64,000 nt of DNA from contig JBEIVB010000003.1 of assembly GCA_040374085.1 (NCBI GenBank), forward strand, positions 1 through 64,000. The letters run 5' to 3'. This stretch comes from JBEIVB01 sp040374085 (GTDB lineage: Bacteria > Bacteroidota > Bacteroidia > UBA4408). Positions 41,922-49,186 of the stretch are shown piece by piece (position 1 is the stretch's first letter; every line of letters begins with the position of its first letter). The notes under the pieces were generated by a model that saw nothing but the letters and a program-made list of their open reading frames with translations, did no database searches and was not told the DNA's origin. A program made the position numbers and the translations under genes.

Positions 41922-44159
41922 ATGCAAAAAATAGGGTTGGCCTTTCTCTTTCTGCTCCACGCTGCTGGCGTATGGGCCCAGGATCAGCAACCAACACCCG
42001 AGGGCATTCGCAGGCAGCTGCACATACGAAAAGCAAGCGCCAGCATACGCATAGACGGCATCCCCGACGAAGCCGCATGGGCCGATGCCAGTGCAGCAGA
42101 AGGCTTTTACAACAACTTTCCCGACGATACCTCTAAAGCTAAATCCCAAACCGAGGTGAGGGTGGCCTACGACGATCATCACCTCTACGTTATGGCTAAA
42201 TGCTTCGACAATTTGCCGGGCAACTACGTCATACAAAGCCTTCGGCGCGACTTCTCCTACCCCATCAGCGATGCCTTCTCGGTGGTGCTCGACCCCTTCA
42301 ACGATCACCTCAACGGTTTTAGTTTTGGTGTAAATCCGTTCGGAGCGCAACGCGAGGGCCTCATTGCGGTGGGCGGGGGCCAAGGCGTTTCTACCGATTG
42401 GGACAACCTATGGTATTCCGAAACCCATCGCTTCGACACCTATTGGTGTGTGGAAATGGCCATTCCTTTTCGAACCATACGCTTTAAACCCAACATCAGC
42501 CACTGGGGCATCAACTTCACGCGCAACGACCTCAAACGCAACGAAAGCTCTACTTGGTCGAGGGTTCCGCGCATCTTCAACATTGCCACCCTGGCCTTCA
42601 CCGGCGAGATGACATGGGAGCAACAGCCCGAGGGCCGAGGCCCGGTCACCAGCATCATTCCATACGCTACGGCAGGCTTAAACCGCGACTACACCAAGGC
42701 AGGCAGCACCGGTCAACCCTATAATGTGGGGTTGGATGCAAAAGTGGCGGTAAGTTCGGCCCTCAACCTCGACCTTACCGTAAACCCCGACTTTTCACAG
42801 GTAGAGGTAGACCGCCAGCAAACCAACCTCACCCGCTTCGACCTCTTCTTTCCGGAGCGCAGGAACTTCTTCATTGAAAACAGCGATCTCTTCGCGAGCT
42901 TTGGATTTCGACAGATTCGGCCTTTTTTTTCGCGCCGCATTGGGTTGGCATCGGGCAACCTGGTACCCATCATTGGCGGGTTTCGACTCAGCGGCAAACC
43001 CAACCAGCAGTGGCGCATTGGCCTGATGAACCTCCAAACGGAAGGCGGTAGGGCATGGGCACCTTTATCGGAAAACTACACCGTTGCGGCTGCCCAACGC
43101 ATCCTCTGGAAACGCTCCAACATCTCGGCCATTGTGGTAAACCGCATGCCCTTGGGCAATCGTTCCAACCCAAGCACCTACAACACCGTGGTGGGTGCCG
43201 ATTTCAATTTGGCATCGGCAGACAACAAGTGGAACGGCAAAGCCTTTTATCACCATAACCTAACCGACCGACGCCTGTCCGATTCATACGCCCACGCCAC
43301 TTGGTTGAGCCATTCGGTGCGGAACTACAGTGTAGATTGGAACCACGAGTATGTGGGCAAAAACTACGATCCTTCGGTGGGCTTTGTTCCGCGAAACAAG
43401 CTTTATGACCCCATAGCCAACAAAACAAACCGCATATCGTATTGGCGTTTGGAACCCGGCGCTGGATGGAACTTTTACCCCGCCAATACCCGCATCAACA
43501 ACCACGGTCCCAACGTGTATGCAGATTTGTATTGGACCGGAGAGGGGCGATCTACCGACCGATTGTTGCGTGCCGGCTGGGAGTTTAACTTCCAAAACTC
43601 TGCCTACTTGGCTGTAAACGCAACCAACTACTACACCTATCTGCTCTTTCCGGCCAACCTCACGGGTAAACCCGGCGGCACCTTACCGGTTGGTGCGTAT
43701 TCCTACAACAACAGCTCCATATCGTTTTCCACCAACAAAAGGAAAACGACCAACCTCACCATCAATGCCGATGCCGGCTCCTTCTTCAACGGAACCAAGT
43801 TTGGCATTGCCATTGAGGCCAACCGCCGCATTCAACCCCACAGCATTCTCTCTCTGGTGGTATTCTACAACTATGTAACCTTAAACGGAACGGCCACACG
43901 CCTGTGGCTCATCAGCCCACGGTTTGATTTTACGTTTACCCGAAGCGTGTTCCTTACGACGTTCTTACAATACAACACCCAGTTGAACAACTTCAACGTA
44001 AACACGCGATTGCAATGGCGATTCCGACCCATGAGCGACCTGTTTTTGGTGTACACCGATAACTTCCGCACCGGTACGGGCGATGCCCTCAGCTTCAACG
44101 GCCTTTCCATTGCCAACCGCGCCATTGTATTAAAATTCGTTTATTGGCTAAATGTCTGA
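41922..44159 (+). CDS. DUF5916 outer-membrane protein with CBM9-like domain
   Basis: The 745-residue protein has a signal peptide (1-19), a carbohydrate-binding family 9-like beta-sandwich (about 37-220; I-R-I-D-G-I-P-D-E-A-A-W, and D-A-F-S-V-V-L-D-P-F-N-D) and a long C-terminal DUF5916 beta-barrel. S-Q-V-E-V-D-R-Q-Q and F-F-P-E-R-R-N-F-F-I-E-N lie at the junction, the family's best-conserved blocks. Function is unproven; the layout suggests an outer-membrane channel or glycan-binding protein. The stop overlaps the next gene by 8 nt. Confidence 0.87.
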   Translation: MQKIGLAFLFLLHAAGVWAQDQQPTPEGIRRQLHIRKASASIRIDGIPDEAAWADASAAEGFYNNFPDDTSKAKSQTEVRVAYDDHHLYVMAKCFDNLPGNYVIQSLRRDFSYPISDAFSVVLDPFNDHLNGFSFGVNPFGAQREGLIAVGGGQGVSTDWDNLWYSETHRFDTYWCVEMAIPFRTIRFKPNISHWGINFTRNDLKRNESSTWSRVPRIFNIATLAFTGEMTWEQQPEGRGPVTSIIPYATAGLNRDYTKAGSTGQPYNVGLDAKVAVSSALNLDLTVNPDFSQVEVDRQQTNLTRFDLFFPERRNFFIENSDLFASFGFRQIRPFFSRRIGLASGNLVPIIGGFRLSGKPNQQWRIGLMNLQTEGGRAWAPLSENYTVAAAQRILWKRSNISAIVVNRMPLGNRSNPSTYNTVVGADFNLASADNKWNGKAFYHHNLTDRRLSDSYAHATWLSHSVRNYSVDWNHEYVGKNYDPSVGFVPRNKLYDPIANKTNRISYWRLEPGAGWNFYPANTRINNHGPNVYADLYWTGEGRSTDRLLRAGWEFNFQNSAYLAVNATNYYTYLLFPANLTGKPGGTLPVGAYSYNNSSISFSTNKRKTTNLTINADAGSFFNGTKFGIAIEANRRIQPHSILSLVVFYNYVTLNGTATRLWLISPRFDFTFTRSVFLTTFLQYNTQLNNFNVNTRLQWRFRPMSDLFLVYTDNFRTGTGDALSFNGLSIANRAIVLKFVYWLNV

Positions 44160-45051
44160 GCACATACATCTGTTAACTCCTGAGCATTGGCAAACCTATG
44201 CCCTGCTCGACGTGGGCCATTTTCACAAGCTGGAACGGTTTGGAGATTTCATTACCATAAGACCGGAACCCCAAGCGGTTTGGGATCCCGTTCAATCAAT
44301 GGCTGAATGGGAGCGCCAAGCCCATTTGCGCTTCGTGCCAAAATCGAGCTCTTCCGGGGAATGGAAAAAACTAAAATCCTGCTCAGACCGGTGGATGCTG
44401 TCGTACGGCGACGGCAACACCACGCCTCGTATGCAACTGCGTTTGGCCCTCACCTCTTTTAAGCACGTGGGCGTTTTTCCCGAGCAGGCGGCCAATTGGG
44501 ATCGCATCTACCGAAACCTAAAAAAAATAAAAGGACCGTCGAGATTTTTAAACCTATTTGCTTATACCGGAGCGGCATCGCTTGCAGCCCGTGCAGCGGG
44601 TGCAGAGGTTACCCACGTAGACTCGGTAAAACAAGTGGTTACCTGGGCTCGGGAAAACATGGAGCACAGCGGCCTCACCGACATACGATGGGTGGTGGAA
44701 GACGCCCTTAAATTTGTGAAGCGTGAAGTAAAAAGGGGAAATCGATACCACGGCATCATACTGGATCCACCGGCCTATGGCCACGGCGCCAACGGTGAAA
44801 AATGGAAACTGGAGGATCAGATTCAGGAAATGATGCGCGAGGTGGTGCAGCTCCTGAATCCCGAGCAGCATTTTATTATACTAAACGCATACAGCTTAGG
44901 ATTCAGCAGCCTTATTTTGCCCAATCTGTTTCAGCACGCCCAACATTTATATCCGAGCCAAACGTTGGAAGTGGGCGAGCTCTATTTGCCCGCCCGCTCC
45001 GGTCTAACCCTGCCATTGGGAGTATGGGGCATGGGCACCCTCAACTTTTAG
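44152..45051 (+). CDS. class I SAM-dependent methyltransferase, RlmI-like
   Basis: The 299-residue cytosolic protein has a Rossmann methyltransferase core: F-L-N-L-F-A-Y-T-G-A-A-S-L-A-A (motif I, near 138), V-D-S-V-K-Q-V (motif II), the aspartate of V-V-E-D-A and the catalytic-type I-L-D-P-P-A-Y-G (near 203). It resembles the 23S rRNA cytosine-C5 methyltransferase RlmI but lacks its N-terminal PUA domain, so the exact RNA target is open. It overlaps the DUF5916 stop by 8 nt and shares 4 nt with the convergent TonB receptor. Confidence 0.85.
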   Translation: MSEHIHLLTPEHWQTYALLDVGHFHKLERFGDFITIRPEPQAVWDPVQSMAEWERQAHLRFVPKSSSSGEWKKLKSCSDRWMLSYGDGNTTPRMQLRLALTSFKHVGVFPEQAANWDRIYRNLKKIKGPSRFLNLFAYTGAASLAARAAGAEVTHVDSVKQVVTWARENMEHSGLTDIRWVVEDALKFVKREVKRGNRYHGIILDPPAYGHGANGEKWKLEDQIQEMMREVVQLLNPEQHFIILNAYSLGFSSLILPNLFQHAQHLYPSQTLEVGELYLPARSGLTLPLGVWGMGTLNF

Positions 45052-47492
45052 CGAAAGGTGAGGGTAATGCCCGCCAGAATGTGGGTGCCGGCCTGAGGAT
45101 ACACGAAATTCTCGCTCACCCGCTGTCCACCCGACCAATAGCCGTAGGTGTAACCATTGGGTGCATAACGACGGTTTAATAAATTGTACACCGTTGCATG
45201 TACGGCAACCTCCGGAATCCATCGCGTACTGCGGGAATAGCCAATGCGCACATCGGTGGTATAAAAATCGCGGAGGCTACGTTGTGTACTGCCCGTATTG
45301 TCTAGATATTGCCTTCCAACATACTTATGAAAACTGGTGAGGCGAAGACCTTTTGCAGGTTCCCAAACCAAGCTGCCGGCGCCAACCAAGTCGGGAGAAA
45401 AAGCTATGGGCGTTTGGCTGTGTACAATGGCTTTCTGCCCACCGGCATCGTAATCGTCGAGGTATTCGGTAAACGAAATCACCCGATTACGGCTGAGGGT
45501 AACGTTGCCCTCGAGCGTAATCGTGGAATGCACCCGCCAAGCCCCCTCCCATTCTATGCCAGCCCGGTAGCTGCGTGCCACGTTGGTGCGCTGATATGCG
45601 CCCACATCGTTGATTTTCCCGGTTAACACCAACTGGTTGTAATAATCCATGTAGTAGGCGGTAACGCCCATTTTCCAGGAGCCGCGGTTGACTTTCCAAC
45701 ACAGCTCATAATCGCGCAACACCTCGGGGCTGGGGCGGGATGCGGGAGTGGAGTTGATGAGGTCGTCGCGGGTGGGTTCGCGCATGGCCTGCCCAAAAGA
45801 TGCAGTAAGCGTGCCGTGGGTACCCAGGTTGCGGGTGAGGCTGGCTTTGGGATTGAAGAAGCGGTAGTTCACCCATTGCTGACCCTGAACCCGGTCGTCG
45901 CCAAAGCCAAAAAACGAATAGCCTATGGCCCTAACCTGTGCATCCACCAGCAGCAGCCAATCCTGCGCCAGATCCACGGTGGTTTTCCAAAAGAGGTTGC
46001 CATCTGTTTTCTGCGCGCGGTTGTTGTAATAATCGCGGGTGGGCCAGCCGCCAAGGGCCAGCTCCGACCAGATAACCCGTCCAAAATGCCGCCCATCGTA
46101 GCGGTTTAAGCCCCCGCCCCAGGTATGCTGCCACCTTCCGGATGGGCGAAGGTTTATGGAAAAAGTGGCGCCATAGAAGTGATTATCGAGCCATTTTCGG
46201 CGTATGAGGTTAGACGTGCGCAGGGTATCGGCGCCCTGCACCACATCCTGAAGGCCATACAGAGCAAGGGTTTCAGACGGGCGGTACTCCTCAAAATATC
46301 CACCCCCTTTGGTGTAATGCAGGGCTGCATGCACATCGAGCCTCCGGCTGAAGCGATGCGAAAAATGCGCCTGATAATAATCCTGACGGTATCGGTCTAT
46401 TTGATTTTCATAATAAAACCCGTTGTATCGGGTGGGTCTGCTGTTGATGAGCAGACCTTTATCCATGGCGTTTAAATACCATCCGTTTCGGTCAAGGTAA
46501 GCGCGAACCCCGGCGGTGTCGTTGTTGTACTTGGCCTCCGGTACGCCGTTCCATGCCTGGTATGTAACCTCTTGCCCGGTAAAAGCTACCAGGCGTAGGC
46601 TGCTGGAAGCGCCAAACCAGGAAGCGCAGCCGTAGGCGGCTTGCAGATTGGCCGTGGCCCTATCGATGTAGCCGTTGCTTTGAATGCGAGAGAGGCGCCC
46701 TTCCAAGGTAAAACGGTTGCCCAGCAGGCCGGTACCAAAAGCAAGGGTGTTGCGCAAGGTGCCGAAGCTGCCTCCCGAAGCCACCACCTGAGCGTAAGGT
46801 GAAGGATTGTATTGCAGGGTTTGAAGGTTGAGGCTTCCCCCAAAAGATGCACTGCCGTTGGTAGAGGTACCCACTCCGCGCTGTATCTCTATGCTTTGAG
46901 CCGAGCTGGCCAGATCGGGTATGTTCACAAAGAAGGTGGTGTGCGACTCGGCATCGTTCACCGGTATGCCATTTATGGTGGTGTTGAGGCGGGTGGGGTC
47001 GGTGCCCCTTATGCGGAGCCAAGTGTAGCCAATGCCCGCCCCTGCATCGGAATAGGTAACCACCGATGGGGTCTGGCTCAGCAGCATGGGCAAATCCTGA
47101 CCTAGGTTCAAGGGTACCAGTTCGAGGCGGGTGAGGGTGGTGGATCCCGATGCCACGCGCGGGTTGGCACGCGTGGCCGTAATGGTAACCTCATCAACCA
47201 AGCGGGGGGTGGGCTTGAGCTCCAGAGAAAAACCCAAAGTGCCGCATGCTATTGAGGCCCGCTCAGGAGAATAACGCATCAAAGAAGCCTCTACCAAAAT
47301 GCTGTCCTGCAGACAGTTGAGCACAAATCGGCCGCCGGCATCGGAAACCGCGCTCTGGAGTCCGCTTGTTCCGCGCACCAGCACACCGGGCAAGGGCTGT
47401 CCGGTGGCCGCGTCGCGGCAATAGCCTTCAACAGATCCGGCGCGAACCGGGGCGAAAGAACACAAAAAAAAGAGGGTGAAAAATGTGCGCAT
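45048..47492 (-). CDS. TPP-riboswitch-controlled TonB-dependent receptor, probable thiamin uptake
   Basis: The 814-residue receptor has a signal peptide (1-18), a carboxypeptidase-like domain (about 20-90), a plug (V-S-D-A-G-G-R preceding; I-R-G-T-D-P-T-R-L-N-T-T-I-N-G-I-P-V-N-D-A-E-S-H and I-E-I-Q-R-G-V-G-T-S-T-N-G) and a barrel ending in an aromatic-arginine strand (T-L-T-F-R). A TPP aptamer lies in its leader. TPP-regulated TonB receptors in Bacteroidota are known thiamin transporters, so thiamin or a precursor is the likely substrate. No inner-membrane PnuT-like gene is adjacent. It converges on the methyltransferase. Confidence 0.92.
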   Translation of the reverse strand: MRTFFTLFFLCSFAPVRAGSVEGYCRDAATGQPLPGVLVRGTSGLQSAVSDAGGRFVLNCLQDSILVEASLMRYSPERASIACGTLGFSLELKPTPRLVDEVTITATRANPRVASGSTTLTRLELVPLNLGQDLPMLLSQTPSVVTYSDAGAGIGYTWLRIRGTDPTRLNTTINGIPVNDAESHTTFFVNIPDLASSAQSIEIQRGVGTSTNGSASFGGSLNLQTLQYNPSPYAQVVASGGSFGTLRNTLAFGTGLLGNRFTLEGRLSRIQSNGYIDRATANLQAAYGCASWFGASSSLRLVAFTGQEVTYQAWNGVPEAKYNNDTAGVRAYLDRNGWYLNAMDKGLLINSRPTRYNGFYYENQIDRYRQDYYQAHFSHRFSRRLDVHAALHYTKGGGYFEEYRPSETLALYGLQDVVQGADTLRTSNLIRRKWLDNHFYGATFSINLRPSGRWQHTWGGGLNRYDGRHFGRVIWSELALGGWPTRDYYNNRAQKTDGNLFWKTTVDLAQDWLLLVDAQVRAIGYSFFGFGDDRVQGQQWVNYRFFNPKASLTRNLGTHGTLTASFGQAMREPTRDDLINSTPASRPSPEVLRDYELCWKVNRGSWKMGVTAYYMDYYNQLVLTGKINDVGAYQRTNVARSYRAGIEWEGAWRVHSTITLEGNVTLSRNRVISFTEYLDDYDAGGQKAIVHSQTPIAFSPDLVGAGSLVWEPAKGLRLTSFHKYVGRQYLDNTGSTQRSLRDFYTTDVRIGYSRSTRWIPEVAVHATVYNLLNRRYAPNGYTYGYWSGGQRVSENFVYPQAGTHILAGITLTFR

Positions 47493-47551
47493 ATCGGCGT
47501 GGTTTGGGTTTGGGTGCGCTACAGTGGCCCCGGGATAACCCCTGCCGATAT
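47491..47551 (-). promoter_or_regulatory. candidate expression platform pairing across the start codon
   Basis: On the - strand ATATCGGC (47544-47551), directly 3' of the aptamer, is the exact complement of GCCGATAT (47491-47498), which includes the first two bases of the ATG at 47492. The two are 45 nt apart. The pairing would hide the start codon when TPP is bound. No T-run or terminator hairpin is present, so control is probably at translation. Confidence 0.5.
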
Positions 47552-47555
47552 TCTT

Positions 47556-47640
47556 GCATCCTCCCTACGCCGGCACAATCCGGATCAGGTTCAATGGGTA
47601 TGATCTCAGCCGCAGCTTGCACGGCACCCCTGTATTGCGG
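47556..47640 (-). ncRNA. TPP riboswitch aptamer (THI box)
   Basis: The conserved parts appear in order on the - strand: GGGGTGCC (47623-47630), CTGAGAT (47603-47609), ACCC and GAACCTGATC, and GGCGTAGGGA (47562-47571). Helix P3 is GCCG/CGGC and P5 is CCGG/CCGG; P2 pairs GGGT with ACCC. P1 is short and imperfect. TPP binding normally lowers expression of the gene downstream, here the TonB receptor. Confidence 0.95.
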
Positions 47641-47642
47641 GG

Positions 47643-47673
47643 CAAACATAGGCACCCAAACGCAATCTTGCAA
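47643..47673 (-). promoter_or_regulatory. promoter of the riboswitch-receptor transcript
   Basis: TTG (47671-47673), 20 nt spacing, TATGTTTG (47643-47650): both boxes perfect on the - strand. Transcription would begin only a few nt before the aptamer, so the riboswitch forms the very 5' end of the mRNA. Confidence 0.75.
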
Positions 47674-47729
47674 GGCAACCCGCGCGGCCGGAAAATCTGT
47701 ATTTTTATGGCCTGTTTCAAGCCTCCTTC

Positions 47730-47984
47730 ATGAACCGAATCCACCTTTTGCTGCTGATTGTTGCAACCGCCCTTTGCTTGGGCTGGGCCTGTAAGAAAGA
47801 CTCCGACCGTCTGGGCTGCGTGCGCGGCAAATGAAATGGCGTGGCAGGCTCGGTGCCCATCGGCTGCATGTCGCGCGAAGAGTTTTATCAATACCTCGAT
47901 TCCCCGAATTATTATTACAATGGATCGCTGATAAATCTAGAAATAACCTGGAAAACAACTTCATCCTGCAACGACTGCGAATAA
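47730..47984 (+). pseudogene. small lipoprotein gene split by an in-frame TGA
   Basis: ATG at 47730 starts a lipoprotein signal (hydrophobic core, lipobox L-G-W-A-C, then K-K-D-S-D). After 34 codons a TGA (47832-47834) stops it, but the same frame continues for 49 protein-like codons (G-C-M-S-R-E-E-F-Y-Q-Y-L-D-S, ending S-S-C-N-D-C-E) to TAA at 47984, 4 nt before kbl. The intact product would be an 83- or 84-residue lipoprotein. One base change (TGA to TGG, CGA or GGA) would restore it. Nonsense mutation, sequencing error or read-through are possible; selenocysteine is unlikely. Confidence 0.55.
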
Positions 47985-47988
47985 ACCT

Positions 47989-49179
47989 ATGTACGGATCC
48001 ATTCAAGCCCATCTGCAACGCGAACTCGAATCGATACAGGAGCAGGGGCTCTTCAAGCGCGAGCGCATCATCACAGGTCCGCAAGGCGCAGAAATCACCG
48101 TTGATTCGGGCCAAACCGTACTCAACTTTTGCGCCAACAACTACCTCGGACTTTCCTCTCACCCAAAAGTGTTGGAAGCTGCACATGACGCTTTGCGCAG
48201 CCATGGCTTTGGCATGAGTTCGGTGCGTTTCATCTGCGGCACCCAGGACATACACAAAACCCTAGAACAAAAAATATCGGAGTTTCTGGGAACAGAAGAC
48301 ACCATCTTATATGCCGCTGCGTTTGATGCCAATGGCGGTGTGTTTGAGCCTTTGTTGGGCGAGGAAGATGCCATCATCAGCGATGAGCTCAACCACGCCT
48401 CCATCATTGACGGCGTGCGCCTGTGCAAAGCCAAGCGCTACCGGTATAAGAACAACAACATGAGCGAGTTGGAAGAGCGTCTAAAAGAAGCGCAAAGCCA
48501 ACGGTTCCGTCTCATCGTAACCGACGGGGTGTTCAGCATGGACGGCTACCTGGCGAAGCTCGACGAAGTGGTTGCCCTTGCCGAGCGCTACAACGCCATG
48601 GTTATGATAGACGAATGCCATGCCACCGGCTTCATTGGAAAAACCGGAAGAGGAACCCATGAGCATCACGGTGTGATGGGCAAGATCGACATCATCACCG
48701 GCACGCTGGGTAAAGCCTTGGGCGGCGCTATGGGAGGCTTCACCAGCGGCCGCAAGGAAATCATCGACCTGCTGCGCCAGCGTTCGCGGCCCTACCTGTT
48801 CTCCAACTCCTTAGCCCCTGCCATTGTGGGCGCATCCATTGCCGTAATGGACATGCTGAGTGAAGCCACCACCTTGCGCGACAAAGTGATGGACAACGCC
48901 GCCTACTTCCGTAAAGCCATGACCGATGCCGGTTTCGACATCAAGCCCGGCATACACCCCATAACACCCGTAATGTTATACGACGCCCGCTTGGCCCAGA
49001 CCTTTGCCGAGCAGCTTCTAGCCGAGGGCATCTATGTCATCGGCTTCTTCTATCCTGTGGTGCCCAAAGATCAGGCCCGCATTCGGGTGCAGGTGTCGGC
49101 CGCACATGAGCGCCACCACCTCGACCGTGCCATACACGCGTTTACCCAGGTAGGCAAGCGCTTAGGTGTGATTGCCTGA
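47989..49179 (+). CDS. kbl: glycine C-acetyltransferase (2-amino-3-ketobutyrate CoA ligase)
   Basis: This PLP enzyme of the alpha-oxoamine synthase family splits 2-amino-3-oxobutyrate with CoA to glycine and acetyl-CoA, the second step of threonine degradation. The 396 residues match E. coli Kbl, with S-V-R-F-I-C-G-T near 76-83 and PLP lysine K242 in [10 protein letters not shown]. Threonine dehydrogenase (Tdh) is not adjacent. Confidence 0.95.
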   Translation: MYGSIQAHLQRELESIQEQGLFKRERIITGPQGAEITVDSGQTVLNFCANNYLGLSSHPKVLEAAHDALRSHGFGMSSVRFICGTQDIHKTLEQKISEFLGTEDTILYAAAFDANGGVFEPLLGEEDAIISDELNHASIIDGVRLCKAKRYRYKNNNMSELEERLKEAQSQRFRLIVTDGVFSMDGYLAKLDEVVALAERYNAMVMIDECHATGFIGKTGRGTHEHHGVMGKIDIITGTLGKALGGAMGGFTSGRKEIIDLLRQRSRPYLFSNSLAPAIVGASIAVMDMLSEATTLRDKVMDNAAYFRKAMTDAGFDIKPGIHPITPVMLYDARLAQTFAEQLLAEGIYVIGFFYPVVPKDQARIRVQVSAAHERHHLDRAIHAFTQVGKRLGVIA

Positions 49180-49186
49180 CCCCCAC

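Noticed and set aside
47832..47870. TGA in the small lipoprotein gene read as selenocysteine
   Set aside because: The downstream GGCA/TGCC hairpin is short and lacks a convincing SECIS loop, and the residues around the TGA do not form a redox motif of the UxxC type.
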